A DNA stretch of 64,000 nt, from assembly GCA_963731035.1 (NCBI GenBank), contig CAVSUY010000011.1:62001-126000 (forward strand), read 5' to 3'. Origin of the DNA: JAANXG01 sp963731035. Lineage in GTDB: Bacteria; Pseudomonadota; Gammaproteobacteria; Arenicellales; JAANXG01. A program made the position numbers and the translations under genes. How positions within the stretch are numbered: the first letter of the stretch is position 1; every line of letters begins with the position of its first letter. The notes beneath the pieces were generated by a model, which was given only the letters and a program-made list of their open reading frames with translations, searched no databases and was not told the origin of the DNA. Of the stretch, positions 26,658-35,747 are shown piece after piece.

Positions 26658-27710
26658 TTAGATCGCCCCCGCGGCGCCGCACATATTGCCAAGTTTGCGC
26701 AAGGCGAGCTCCCTGCCGAGAAAGCCCAGGCCACAGTCGGGCGCGGCGATCAACCGATGCCTGTCTATGTGTTCCAGCGCCTGCCGCAGCCGGCCGGCGA
26801 TCTCCTCCCGGGGCTCGACGCGACTCTTCGCTATGGCGACCACGCCGAGGATCACGGCCGTTTGCTCGAAGATCTCCAGCAGCCGGAGGTCGTTGTGCCG
26901 ATGGGCGTCTTCCAGGGACACCATGTCGATGGACGATGCTTCTATAGCTTCTGCAAGCTCCAGGTAGGCGCCCGGATCCGCCTTGACGTAGTCGCCCTGG
27001 TCCAGGCGCTCGGGATATCCGCAGCACATGTGGACGACGCGCGTGACGTGGTCGGGGCAGCCGTGGAACGCCCGCTCCAGATTGTCGAAGCCGTAGGCCA
27101 GCGCGTCCTGTGGCTTGCGGGCGAACACCGGCTCGTCGATCTGGATAAAGGTGCAACCCGCTTCGGCCAGATCGAGCACTTCACGGTTGAGGGCCGCGGC
27201 AAGGTCCGCCCCGAGCTTTCTCTGGTCGTCGTAGAACGCGTCCGCCGTGGTGTCGGCAATGGTCATGGGACCCGGCATGGTGATCTTCACGGGGCGGTCG
27301 GTGAAACCCTGGGCACGGCGCCAATCGCGGACCAGAAAGCGATCCCTCGCTCTTAGCGGCCCGACGACCGTGGGCAGGCTGGCCTCGTACGCGCCCCCTC
27401 TTGCCGGGGTCAAGGTAAGCCTGGAGAAATCGATGCCTTCGATGTGACGGCAATGGTAATGGACGTAGTTCTCACGGGGAATCTCGCCGTCAGTGGGAAT
27501 GTCGATACCCGCATCGACCTGATCGCGCACCGCTTCGCCCACTCCGCGCGTGATTATGGCCTCCGCCTCCGGTCCCAGCGCTTCAAACGCCGCCGCCCAC
27601 TGCCTGGTGTGGCTCGCCGAGTCCTCTCCCGCGGCGATGCCGAACCAGTCCGGCAGCTTGACATAGGCGGGTTTGGGGTGGGCCCCGATGCACGTCGTCA
27701 GGAGAGCCAT
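26658..27710 (-). CDS. MetE C-terminal-like cobalamin-independent methyltransferase
   Basis: The 350-residue protein corresponds to the catalytic C-terminal half of MetE without the N-terminal folate-holding half. Zinc-ligand candidates are His227 and Cys229 (VVHMCCGYP), Glu267 (MVSLEDAH) and Cys326 (AAPDCGLGF), in MetE order and spacing. PTDGEIPRENYVHY and FIQIDEPVFARKP are further landmarks. Such short MetE homologues transfer methyl groups to thiols, sometimes from a corrinoid or from non-folate donors, so methionine synthesis is not assured. It lies near the sarcosine-oxidase-like gene and a DmdA-like gene is in the window, so a role in C1 metabolism fits. Confidence 0.83.
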   Translation of the reverse strand: MALLTTCIGAHPKPAYVKLPDWFGIAAGEDSASHTRQWAAAFEALGPEAEAIITRGVGEAVRDQVDAGIDIPTDGEIPRENYVHYHCRHIEGIDFSRLTLTPARGGAYEASLPTVVGPLRARDRFLVRDWRRAQGFTDRPVKITMPGPMTIADTTADAFYDDQRKLGADLAAALNREVLDLAEAGCTFIQIDEPVFARKPQDALAYGFDNLERAFHGCPDHVTRVVHMCCGYPERLDQGDYVKADPGAYLELAEAIEASSIDMVSLEDAHRHNDLRLLEIFEQTAVILGVVAIAKSRVEPREEIAGRLRQALEHIDRHRLIAAPDCGLGFLGRELALRKLGNMCGAAGAI

Positions 27711-27741
27711 CCACCTTCCACGCGATCGGGGCGCCCGGACG

Positions 27742-28341
27742 CTACGCGGGGTGGCAGCTAACCGACAAGCTCCAGCTGATCAGGGTACCTGTGTCATCCG
27801 CGCAGAAATCCTGGACCGTAAGGACCCAATCGCCCTCTGGATTCTCATTGTTGAAGGCGGTGATGAATTGATTGTTCCTGATGATATCGTGCGCCGAATT
27901 ATCATCGTGGGAGCGGATCACGAAGTCCGTACCCTGGGGAGACGTGAGGGTGACGTCGAGATCGCCCCTGTACGTATGGTGGATGGCGAGATTCAGCGTC
28001 ACCCCGGCGATTCTGCAAGGGGTGCCGCATGCGGAAATAGCTATGGCATCCACCGTCGGTGTGCCGGGGGTGAAAGGAGTACTGTTGAAGCAGCCGCTGG
28101 CGTCGGCTATCGGTAAGCCTGGACTGCTGCTCCCCTCGAGACAACCCGAGGCTCGGGGCGAGGTCTGGGCGTGCGCAGGCAGCAATACCGATTCGACCAC
28201 GGGCCGCGTCCATTGATGGGGAATCATGGGCAACGCGGCGCCCACCGCGAAGCCTCCTGTGATCAGCCGGCGCCGCGCCTCGGAGGAAACGGCAGTCGAC
28301 GGCTTGGACAGATCGGATGATGATGATTTCTTGGTAGACAT
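27742..28341 (-). CDS. Exported stand-alone P/Homo B-domain protein
   Basis: The 199-residue protein has a twin-arginine-like leader (EARRRLITGGFAVGAALPMI, about 21-40) and then a proprotein-convertase P domain: TLNLAIHHTYRGDLDVTLTS, FVIRSHDDNSAHDI and ENPEGDWVLTVQDF with a LISWSLSVS end. P domains normally follow a subtilisin-like catalytic domain; here there is none in the gene or next to it. Six Cys in the mature part could form disulfides, which fits an extracytoplasmic location. The start has GAGAGGTGAT just before the ATG. The function is unknown; a role as a secreted adhesive or partner domain is speculation. Confidence 0.78.
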   Translation of the reverse strand: MSTKKSSSSDLSKPSTAVSSEARRRLITGGFAVGAALPMIPHQWTRPVVESVLLPAHAQTSPRASGCLEGSSSPGLPIADASGCFNSTPFTPGTPTVDAIAISACGTPCRIAGVTLNLAIHHTYRGDLDVTLTSPQGTDFVIRSHDDNSAHDIIRNNQFITAFNNENPEGDWVLTVQDFCADDTGTLISWSLSVSCHPA

Positions 28342-28553
28342 ATCACCTCTCTCATAGCGCTCAGTTACAGTGCTTTGTCGGGAATTGGCCGGTACGTTTA
28401 TGACGGTCGTACCTTGTCAATTGGACACGTGACATAATAGCACTCAGATCGCCGGACGCCAGGGGCTCGAGCAGGGTCAGGGCCCCGGGATGGTTGAATA
28501 ATCCGTGTACGGCGTGGCATAAGGTGGGTGCGGTTCATTGAGGGGCACCACGA

Positions 28554-29861
28554 ATGCCGGACGATCCCACAGACGGCGCCTTGAGCTCGGCGGTCGCCGA
28601 AGCCGAACGGCGCTACATCCAGGCGAACCCGGCCAGCCGGGCGCGGCACGAGGCCGCGTGCAACGTCATGCCGGGCGGCAATACCCGCAGCGTGCTGCAC
28701 TATTCGCCGTTTCCATTGACCATGCAGCGGGGCGAAGGGTCCCAGCTTTGGGACATGGATGGCCATCACTACACGGATTTCCTCGGCGAATATACCGCCG
28801 GGCTCTACGGCCACTCCCACCCGGTCATCATGAAAGCCTTGCGGGAAGCGCTGGACGACGGCCTCGTGCTCGGTGCGCCCGGGCGCTTCGAGAGCGAGCT
28901 CGCCGGCGAGCTCTGCCGGCGATTTCCTTCCTGTGAGCTGGTGCGATTCTGCAACTCGGGCACCGAGGCGAACCTGATGGCGATCGGGGCCGCGCGGGCT
29001 GCGACCGGACGCAGTCATGTGATGGTGTTCGACGGCGGCTATCACGGCGGCGCGCTCTACTTCGCGCACGGCGCGAGCCCCATCAACGCCCCGTTCCCCT
29101 ACGTGATCGGGCGTTACAACGACCTGGAAAGCACTCTCGAACAGATAGGACCGCATACCAAGGAGCTCGCCGCGATCCTGGTGGAGCCGATGATGGGCGC
29201 CGGGGGATGCATCCCGGGCGAGCCGTCCTTTCTCCAGGGGTTGCGGGACGCAGCCTCAGAGTATGGTATCGCCCTGATCTTCGACGAGGTGATGACATCG
29301 CGGCTCTCGGGGGGCGGCTTGCAGCGCAAGCTCGGTATCTCGCCGGACCTCACCACCTTCGGCAAGTACCTGGGCGGCGGCCTCAGCTTCGGCGCTTTCG
29401 GCGGCCAGGGACGGTTCATGGCACCGTTCGATCCCCGGCGGCCCGATGCCCTCCCTCACGCCGGCACGTTCAACAACAACGTGCTCAGCATGGCGGCAGG
29501 CGCAGCGGGTCTCACCACGGTGTTCACCGAGAGTGCGGCGGATGCCTTGAGTACACGGGGCGACGACCTGCGGCAACGCCTCCAGGCAACCGCCGATCGC
29601 AGGGGCGCGCCGATTCAGATCACCGGGGCCGGCTCGATCATGTCGTTGCACTATCAGACCGACCGAATCGAAAGGCCTGAAGATACCCATGCCACCTCCA
29701 ACAGGGTCCGCAAGCTCACCCACCTCGACTTGATCGAACGGGGCTACATCACCGCCCGACGGGGTTTCATGAGTCTGTCACTGGCGCTTTCGGATGCCGA
29801 TCTCGAAGGATTCATTTCAGCATTCGATGATATGCTCGCGACCCGGAAGGATCTGCTGTGA
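28554..29861 (+). CDS. Class III PLP-dependent aminotransferase (glutamate-1-semialdehyde aminomutase-like)
   Basis: The 435-residue protein has the class III aminotransferase fold: MPGGNTRSVLHYSPFPL, FLGEYTAGLYGHSHP, RFCNSGTEANLMAIGAARA (phosphate-binding), VFDGGYHGG, LIFDEVMTSRLS (Asp of the PLP-pyridine contact) and TTFGKYLGGGLSFGAFGG with the Schiff-base Lys. The N-terminal and Lys regions are HemL-like, but catabolic aspartate-family and beta-amino-acid aminotransferases share them. Being isolated from haem genes, it is probably a catabolic aminotransferase. It starts at the ATG at 28554 and is divergent from the P-domain gene. Confidence 0.85.
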   Translation: MPDDPTDGALSSAVAEAERRYIQANPASRARHEAACNVMPGGNTRSVLHYSPFPLTMQRGEGSQLWDMDGHHYTDFLGEYTAGLYGHSHPVIMKALREALDDGLVLGAPGRFESELAGELCRRFPSCELVRFCNSGTEANLMAIGAARAATGRSHVMVFDGGYHGGALYFAHGASPINAPFPYVIGRYNDLESTLEQIGPHTKELAAILVEPMMGAGGCIPGEPSFLQGLRDAASEYGIALIFDEVMTSRLSGGGLQRKLGISPDLTTFGKYLGGGLSFGAFGGQGRFMAPFDPRRPDALPHAGTFNNNVLSMAAGAAGLTTVFTESAADALSTRGDDLRQRLQATADRRGAPIQITGAGSIMSLHYQTDRIERPEDTHATSNRVRKLTHLDLIERGYITARRGFMSLSLALSDADLEGFISAFDDMLATRKDLL

Positions 29862-29895
29862 GTAGATACTTCGAAGCAACGGGCAGGCGCACGCC

Positions 29896-30846
29896 CTACT
29901 CCACCGGTATACGCTCCTTGTTTCGGGACAACCAGTCCGGGAAGGCCTGTAACGCGGGGTTGAGCGTACGCGACTCTTCCAGATTGCGCACGCCGCAGTA
30001 GTAGTCGTTGAAGTCCCGCTTGAACTGGAACATGTTGCCCAGGTCGTCGGCGCCAGGAAACCCGAAGCCACGGTAGACCTCCGGGGGAACGTCGTTGTAG
30101 CGGACCGTCTCGCCCAAGGCGTCGGTCAACGCCGCCGCCATCTCGTTGCCGGTCGGGTGCCCACCCGCAATGCCAACGGTTCTTCCGATGTACTCGGTTC
30201 CGCCCTTCAGGATGCCATATGCGCACCTGCCGATGTCTCCGGCGGCGATGCCGGGCAAATTCTTGTCTCCCATGGGCATGGTGATCGCCAGCTCACCGTC
30301 GTCTCCTCTGTGTGGGCCCATCCCGAGATGTATGAGGTTGTCCCAGTAGAAGGAGGTGAGCATAAAGGTCGTCGGCACCCCTCGGTCGATGAACTCCTGA
30401 TTGGCTTCTGCCTTGGCGTCGAAATGGGGTACCTTGTAACGTCCCATGAGCGTGGGCATGCGGTCGTCTTCCAGGGGCACCCACTTCCGTGTGTCTTCAA
30501 AAGTGGACCAGACGACATGCTCCACGCCCGCCGCCTGGACCGCCCGCGCCAGGTTGGTCGCCTGGGCCCGCTCTCTCTCGGGTGACAGATACTCCCAGTA
30601 GTTGGTGACGCAGAAGGCCGCGTGAGCGCCGCGGAACGCCGTCGCCAGACTGTCCGGATCGTCGAGGTCCGCCTGAGTCACCTCGGCGCCCAGCCGCGCG
30701 AGCTCGCTGGCCCGGGCCGACCCGGGATGACGCGTGACGGCTCGCACCAGGAACGGGCCGTCGGGGTCCTCGAGGATGGCACAGGCAAGACCGCCGCCCT
30801 GGGCCCCGGTTGCGCCGATTACGGTCACTATCTTACGGGTCGACAT
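29896..30846 (-). CDS. NmrA-family NAD(P)-binding protein
   Basis: The 316-residue protein starts TVIGATGAQGGGLACAILED, the GxxGxxG Rossmann motif of the atypical SDR NmrA/HSCARG family. RAVTRHPGSARASELARLGA, VTQADLDDPDSLATAFRGAH and FCVTNYWEYLSPERE continue the pattern. The classic SDR YxxxK catalytic pair is not evident, so it may sense NADP(H) redox state or act as an isomerase-like reductase. The upstream CoA-transferase remnant overlaps its start region on the same strand. It is convergent to the aminotransferase gene. Confidence 0.85.
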   Translation of the reverse strand: MSTRKIVTVIGATGAQGGGLACAILEDPDGPFLVRAVTRHPGSARASELARLGAEVTQADLDDPDSLATAFRGAHAAFCVTNYWEYLSPERERAQATNLARAVQAAGVEHVVWSTFEDTRKWVPLEDDRMPTLMGRYKVPHFDAKAEANQEFIDRGVPTTFMLTSFYWDNLIHLGMGPHRGDDGELAITMPMGDKNLPGIAAGDIGRCAYGILKGGTEYIGRTVGIAGGHPTGNEMAAALTDALGETVRYNDVPPEVYRGFGFPGADDLGNMFQFKRDFNDYYCGVRNLEESRTLNPALQAFPDWLSRNKERIPVE

Positions 30847-31222
30847 GCGAAAGCCTCACGGTCCGAGACGTAGTGTGTCTCAACCGGGTTTCAACGCTTT
30901 TGTCGCTTCGACGTAGTTTTGAGCTACGGTCGAGGTGATTCGCCGTTCCTCGAGACCTCGTGACAATTTGATCCGCATGAAACCGTTCGTCGTTCAGCAA
31001 CCCTTCATGACCCAATCGGTTCAGGCCCCGGTCCTTACCGTCACCAATTCCTCCCGCAAACATCAGGGTCAAGCCCTGCGGCTCGCCGGATTCGAGAAAT
31101 CGGGTCTCCAGTCCCGCCAGAAGCTTCTCCGGAACACCGTTGGTGCCGTAGCCGGCCACGCCCACGACGTCGGCGTCCTGAACGAGCGCGACGACATCTT
31201 CCACCGGAATAATCTTGCTCAT
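30833..31222 (-). pseudogene. Truncated acyl-CoA:acetate/3-ketoacid CoA-transferase (N-terminal remnant)
   Basis: From the ATG at 31220-31222, 76 codons encode a clear CoA-transferase N-terminus (VVGVAGYGTNGVPEKLLAGL and FAGGIGDGKDRGLNRLGHEG). In intact YdiF-like enzymes this is followed by more than 400 residues, including the catalytic Glu. Homology ends abruptly at about 30995 and the frame runs on in unrelated sequence to 30833, entering the start of the NmrA gene. This is a deletion remnant, with no activity expected. Confidence 0.8.
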
Positions 31223-31411
31223 GTTCAACCCCGCGAGAAGTACTGGCCCGGCTGCATCCGGCATGATGTCGCTCTGCCGACCCGGAAAAGGAATCAAGTC
31301 ACGCTACCCCATTCCCCGGAGAATGTGCAGTGTCACTCACACTTGTATCCGGCAACGGTTCGCCACCCAATATTTCATAGTGCCGCAGACATGACCGGTA
31401 AGTGATCCGGA

Positions 31412-32035
31412 CTACGGTTCCCCTCGCTTCTTGTAGTATGCGACCACACCGGGTTCCGCCGCGATTCTCTCCACGTGTTCTGAGAGCAGCGGCGCGATTC
31501 TGTCTACGAGGTCGGTGGGGACATGGTCCAGCACACCCGACCTCAGGCCGCGAACCATTACGAAAACCTTGAGATCGGCCACTGTGAGGCGCGCGTCGGC
31601 GAAATACTTCCCTCCGGCCGCCTCCAGCCTGGTATTCAGGGTCTTGAGATACGTGGTGAGCGCACCGTCCACCAGCTTCCTGCGCGCGGCCTCGAGCTCC
31701 GCTCCCTCCAAGCCGAACGTGCGGGCAACGAAATGCATTGCGTCGTCAACCGCGTCCATGATTTCATCGCACAAGAAGGCCTGCCATGAGTTCTCGGGGT
31801 ACAGGCCCGCCTGTTTCCCAAAATAGCGGTTCATCGCATTCGATTGGGTATAAACACCGTCGTTCATTTCAATCACGGGTACGGCATTGAATGGAGTGCT
31901 GCCACGCATCCGGCGAAACTCCTCGAACGATATCCGGTGGTCCTCGAATTCAATGCCACCTATCGACATGATGATTCTCGTTGGTTCGGCGCGTCCGCCG
32001 TCGATATCAAAATACGTCAGCTTGATCTTGCTCAT
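31412..32035 (-). CDS. Glutathione S-transferase (sigma-like)
   Basis: The 207-residue protein has an N-terminal thioredoxin-like domain. KLTYFDIDGGRAEPTRIIMS places the catalytic Tyr at residue 8, as in sigma/alpha/mu GSTs, and VPVIEMNDGVYTQSNAMNRY has the cis-Pro and glutathione gamma-Glu-binding QSNA (usually QSxA). The all-helical C-terminal domain has ARLTVADLKVFVMVRGLRSG (N-capping box). The family conjugates or uses glutathione. No operon partner is evident; ChaC elsewhere in the window is the only other glutathione gene. Confidence 0.9.
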   Translation of the reverse strand: MSKIKLTYFDIDGGRAEPTRIIMSIGGIEFEDHRISFEEFRRMRGSTPFNAVPVIEMNDGVYTQSNAMNRYFGKQAGLYPENSWQAFLCDEIMDAVDDAMHFVARTFGLEGAELEAARRKLVDGALTTYLKTLNTRLEAAGGKYFADARLTVADLKVFVMVRGLRSGVLDHVPTDLVDRIAPLLSEHVERIAAEPGVVAYYKKRGEP

Positions 32036-32373
32036 ACAGTTCTCTGGTTAACAAAGGAAGACGAGAATACACCAGGGGAGCTTCGTCGTCCGTGTATTCC
32101 GTCTCGTTCACGTCTCCGGCTTCTGCGGGTCGATGCTTCTGCGTGTGGGAAACACTACCGTTGATGGTACCCAGCGATACATTCCACCGGTGATCGGTGC
32201 CCTTGGCACCAACCGCCGTACGTTAACCGGTATAAGCGCGATGGCCTTGTTCCGTTGTCACCGTTCGACTACCGGCCAGCCAAGCGCCGGGAGGAAACGT
32301 CACGCATTGACTTGGATCAACGGCGCCTACGCTTGGAAATGGCATGCTTCGCACGATTCCCGGTGAACATTTG
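32036..32373. other. Intergenic region between divergent genes
   Basis: No supported gene. Short frames here are of random composition. It separates the divergent GST and CxxC-protein genes and should carry both promoters, but none is convincing by eye. Confidence 0.35.
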
Positions 32374-32667
32374 ATGGTTATCAAGGCAGTGGTTGAACGA
32401 GTGAAGGTATGGCGGTGTATCGGATGCGGGCGCATCGAAGGCGAGCAGCCTTGCATCGGCGTCTGCGAAGACCGGCCCGCTGAGCTGGTCTTCGCCGCCG
32501 ACTACGACGACCTGGCGAGGCGGGAGTCGGAATCCCGCGGCAGGCTCGAGGCATTGGAGGGACTGGTCCGGCAATTGGCGTCGACTACGCCCAGTAACGG
32601 CGGATGGGAGCGTTCCTACAGGTTCTTCCAGGATTACGCGCGTCGCATGTTGCACGGCTCCCCCTGA
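32374..32667 (+). CDS. Small CxxC-containing protein of unknown function
   Basis: From the ATG at 32374 the product has 97 residues; an ATG at 32344 would add ten, but homologues I recall begin MxIKAVVExVKVWRC. It contains VKVWRCIGCGRIEGEQPCIG followed by VCEDRP, a four-Cys cluster that could bind zinc or iron. A helical C-terminal half follows (ARRESESRGRLEALEGLVRQ and NGGWERSYRFFQDYARRML). Similar short proteins occur near aromatic or quaternary-amine degradation genes, but no function is established. Confidence 0.65.
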   Translation: MVIKAVVERVKVWRCIGCGRIEGEQPCIGVCEDRPAELVFAADYDDLARRESESRGRLEALEGLVRQLASTTPSNGGWERSYRFFQDYARRMLHGSP

Positions 32668-32724
32668 GCATGCCGGGACTCCCTGCCGCGCAGCGTAGCC
32701 TCCCGCCGCGCTCCCGCAGGCCTC

Positions 32725-33441
32725 TCAAGCCGTAAGGTCACTGCGCGCAACTTCGCCTTGCGACCCATCGGCTGCGTCCGCACGGCGGCGTTGGTGGAAA
32801 TTGAAGCTGATGCTGATTCGATCTCCTTCGCGGCCGGACCTGTCTGAAACGTTCGGCTGCACGCCGTGCATGAGCCAGGCCGGGAACACGATGAGGCGTC
32901 CGTCCTGAGGCTGATAGTAGACCTCTGGCTGAGTCTCGGCTTTGCGACGCTCCAGGTCGTAGTAGGGGGTCAGAATCTGAGCCTGGGGCCGTGGATCGGT
33001 GAAGTACAGCAACCCTCCGTTGTCCGGTACCTGCACATAGTAGACGCCGCTCCACAGGGCGTGTGGATGGTTGTGCTCGCGGTTGTAGGCATACCTGGGA
33101 TTGATGTTCGCCCACATCGAGTCGCAAACCGGCTCGAACTCCCGATCGTAGGCCAAGTGATCATACACACCCTGGATAAGCTCGAAGATCTCCACCGTCA
33201 GCTGGTTGTATTCCCGGCGCCTGTGCATGTCAGTGGCACTGTGCCAGCCGCCCATCTGGGGCACGTTGGTTCTGAACGTTCCGTCGGGGTCGGCATCGCG
33301 CCAGGCGTAGATGTGCGCCTTCAGCTCCTCGTTGAGCGCTTCGGCATTAACCAGGTCCGTGAAGTATATCTGGGTGGGAAAGAACAGATCCCGGTTCATC
33401 TGCTTCGGACGGGCGGAACCGTCCCGCTCGTGCGTGCTCAT
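32725..33441 (-). CDS. TIGR02466-like putative 2-oxoglutarate/Fe(II) oxygenase
   Basis: The 238-residue protein begins (MNRDLFFPTQIYFTDL from an alternative ATG at 33396) as TIGR02466 proteins do. It carries MWANINPRYAYNREHNHPHA, LWSGVYYVQVPDNGGLLYFT and RLIVFPAWLMHGVQPN, with RISISFNFH at the end. The His of NHPHA, a following acidic residue, the His of LMHGV and the Arg of RISISFN form the expected iron- and 2OG-binding set. The family is related to prolyl-4-hydroxylases and substrates are unknown. It is an isolated gene here. Confidence 0.8.
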   Translation of the reverse strand: MSTHERDGSARPKQMNRDLFFPTQIYFTDLVNAEALNEELKAHIYAWRDADPDGTFRTNVPQMGGWHSATDMHRRREYNQLTVEIFELIQGVYDHLAYDREFEPVCDSMWANINPRYAYNREHNHPHALWSGVYYVQVPDNGGLLYFTDPRPQAQILTPYYDLERRKAETQPEVYYQPQDGRLIVFPAWLMHGVQPNVSDRSGREGDRISISFNFHQRRRADAADGSQGEVARSDLTA

Positions 33442-33552
33442 GTAACCATATCCAAAGTGTGATGGCGTGCAACCTTGATTCTAGCCCGCATATTGCAACA
33501 AAGCGGCCGTTGTTGTTCATTGGATCGCTGATTAGGAACGCGAAACGGGTCG

Positions 33553-34968
33553 TCAGGAACGTTCACGCTCCAACACTTCCTTCAGACTGCTCCGGACGGA
33601 GGAGTCGCTGCACACTGCGACGTTGAAGCGCATCCAGGCCGACGGTTCGAGGCTCGGCCGGAATACCGTGCCCGGCGCCAGCAGCAGGCCCGCGCGCAGG
33701 GCATTCTGGGCCAGCGGCAGAGAATCCACGATGCCGGAAACCCGGCCCCATACGAACATTCCGGTTTCCGACTGGCGAAAGATCTCGATCCCCATGTCCT
33801 CGAATTCGCGGCTCACGGTGCAGCGCGCCTGTGAGATTCTTTCACATAGCCGGACCAGGTATTTTCTGTAGTGTCCGTCCGCCAGCAGGTGGTGAACCAG
33901 TCTTTCGCTGAACAGGGAGCTAGTGATACCCGTTACCATCTTGATGTCTGCGAGGTCGTTGATGAGCGCCGAATTACAGGCCACGAAGCCGACCCGCAGG
34001 CTGCCGGAAAGAGTCTTCGAGAAGCTCCGGATATAGATCACGCGGTCCAGCTGATCGAGAGCAGCCAGCCGCGGAACCTCGCCTGACTCGAGATCAGAGA
34101 AAATGTCGTCCTCCACAACCTGGAAATCGTAGCGGCTCGCGATCTGCAGAACCCGATGGACGACGTGGGGCGTCATGCTCGTCCCGGTCGGGTTCTGCAG
34201 GACCGACTGGGTAAAATACAGTTTGGGCTGGTACTCGGCGGCAAGGGCGTCCAGGGCCTCGAGATCTGGACCGTTCTCCGTGCGCGGCACCCCGATCAGC
34301 CGCACGCCGGCAATACGCAGATTTCCGAACAGATTGTAGTAGCCGGGATCATCCACCAGCACCGCATCGCCCGGGCCAACCAGTCGACGTACAACCAGAT
34401 CGAGCGCCTGACTGGCCCCCGTCGTCAGCAACACCTGCGCCGGGCTCGCGTTGATCCCGACATCCGAAAGCAGGACTCCGGCAATCTGCTCCCGCAGCGG
34501 CAAGTAGCCGTACGGATTACCGTAGTGGGAAACGTGGTCCCCCGGGCGACCGGATACAACGCGGAGCGCGCGACGTATGCTCGCCTCATCACGCCATGAA
34601 CCGGGCAGCCAGGGACCTCCGACAAGAGCCGTTTCCTGCTCTGCTTCCAGGAGGCGTCGAATCAGCCAGACCATTTCCTCGTTGCGCTTGTGGGCGTGCC
34701 CGAGCTGTGGCACGGGGGGCTCGCGATGGCCTGGCGTCGCAAAGAATCCGGCACCCCGGCGCGAGTGGAGGTAGCCGAGGGCCACCAGTCGATCATAGGC
34801 CTCGACCACCGTGAATCGGCTAATTCCATGGGCATTCGCGAAAGCCCTGATCGACGGCAGCTTGGAACCCGGCCGCAACTCCCGGGCTTCAAGCTTTTGC
34901 CGGATTCCGTCGACGATCTGCTCGACCAGTGGATAGGGATCCCGGCGGTTCAGATTGATCATTTGCAT
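33553..34968 (-). CDS. MocR/GabR-type regulator (GntR HTH fused to aminotransferase fold)
   Basis: The 471-residue protein has an N-terminal GntR winged helix (about 5-75; LVEQIVDGIRQKLEAREL, PSIRAFANAHGISRFTVVEA and YDRLVALGYLHSRRGAGFF). A fold-type I aminotransferase domain follows (about 110-471), with TTGASQALDLVVRR, VLVDDPGYYNLFGNLRIAG, YFTQSVLQNPTGTSM and IRSFSKTLSGSLRVGF. The SFSKTL Lys is the PLP attachment site. MocR proteins sense PLP or amino compounds and often regulate the divergent gene, here the DUF1326-DUF2182 pair. Repeated GTACAGTAC/GTACTGTAC sequences in the shared promoter are candidate operators. Confidence 0.92.
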   Translation of the reverse strand: MQMINLNRRDPYPLVEQIVDGIRQKLEARELRPGSKLPSIRAFANAHGISRFTVVEAYDRLVALGYLHSRRGAGFFATPGHREPPVPQLGHAHKRNEEMVWLIRRLLEAEQETALVGGPWLPGSWRDEASIRRALRVVSGRPGDHVSHYGNPYGYLPLREQIAGVLLSDVGINASPAQVLLTTGASQALDLVVRRLVGPGDAVLVDDPGYYNLFGNLRIAGVRLIGVPRTENGPDLEALDALAAEYQPKLYFTQSVLQNPTGTSMTPHVVHRVLQIASRYDFQVVEDDIFSDLESGEVPRLAALDQLDRVIYIRSFSKTLSGSLRVGFVACNSALINDLADIKMVTGITSSLFSERLVHHLLADGHYRKYLVRLCERISQARCTVSREFEDMGIEIFRQSETGMFVWGRVSGIVDSLPLAQNALRAGLLLAPGTVFRPSLEPSAWMRFNVAVCSDSSVRSSLKEVLERERS

Positions 34969-35020
34969 GGTTTTCTATCCCGGGCTGCGACCCATTCCGA
35001 TTGTCCGGTAGTCACAACCA

Positions 35021-35090
35021 GTACAGTACCGGTAACCCACAGGCGTACTGTACATTTGTGCATAACATATTGTCCGTTATTGTACTGGAA
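35021..35090. promoter_or_regulatory. Candidate MocR operator repeats in the divergent promoter
   Basis: GTACAGTAC (35021-35029) and its inverted copy GTACTGTAC (35045-35053) have centres 24 bp apart, and a related TTGTACTGG lies at 35080-35088. They lie between the MocR gene start (34968) and the DUF1326 gene start (35112). Spacing of two to three helical turns suits a MocR dimer. This is assigned by position and repetition only. Confidence 0.5.
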
Positions 35091-35111
35091 TCTAATACCT
35101 GGAATGAGCAA

Positions 35112-35726
35112 ATGTCAGATTGGCGCATCACCGGGCAGTACATGGAGACCTGTAACTGCTCTTATCTCTGCCCCTGCATCTACACGAACCTGTCGGCGAA
35201 GCCCACCGAAGGTGACTGCAAGGCCGCGATTACCATGAGAATCGACAAAGGCCAGAAAGACGGCGTTCGGCTGGACGGGCTATCCTTCATCGTATTGCTG
35301 CATTCACCAGGGGCGATGGCGGACGGAAACATGAAAGTCGGCCTGATCGTTGACGAAAGCGCCGATGACTCGCAGGTGGAAGCTATCAGTGCAATCGCCA
35401 CCGGCGCGGAAGGCGGACCGATGGCCGCCCTGGCGCCGCTGGTCGGAGAGATCGCGGGCGTCGAGAAGCGCCCCATCACTTTCGAGAACGACGGCATGAG
35501 CTACAGAGTCACTGCCGGCGAGCTGATCGATCAGTCCCTGGCCGGGGTGCCCAGTGCGTCGCAGGAAGGCGAGCCGATCTATATCGACAATACCTGCCAT
35601 CCGGTATCGTCGAAGCTGGCGCTGGCCCAGGCGACGAACAGCAAGTTCCATGCATTCGGCATCGACTGGGAGGATGCCAGCGGCACACGCAATGGCCATT
35701 TCGCGCCCTTTTCCTGGGCTGGATAG
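35112..35726 (+). CDS. DUF1326-domain protein
   Basis: Starting at the ATG at 35112 (an upstream in-frame extension to 35001 lacks family similarity), the product has 204 residues. It shows the DUF1326 signature near the N-terminus: DWRITGQYMETCNCSYLCPC, i.e. CNCxxxCPC. GVRLDGLSFIVLLHSPGAM and EAISAIATGAEGGPMAALAP follow, with a conserved IDNTCHPV near the end. The clustered Cys suggest metal binding, but no activity is established. It is followed 21 bp later by a DUF2182 membrane protein, a pairing seen in many bacteria. Confidence 0.88.
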   Translation: MSDWRITGQYMETCNCSYLCPCIYTNLSAKPTEGDCKAAITMRIDKGQKDGVRLDGLSFIVLLHSPGAMADGNMKVGLIVDESADDSQVEAISAIATGAEGGPMAALAPLVGEIAGVEKRPITFENDGMSYRVTAGELIDQSLAGVPSASQEGEPIYIDNTCHPVSSKLALAQATNSKFHAFGIDWEDASGTRNGHFAPFSWAG

Positions 35727-35747
35727 CATTCCACCCGGTGAGCCTTC

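Noticed and set aside
28554..29861. Haem-biosynthetic HemL (glutamate-1-semialdehyde aminomutase)
   Set aside because: The fold is right, but this gene is isolated among catabolic genes and the sequence fits the broader class III aminotransferases; a hemL symbol would over-claim.
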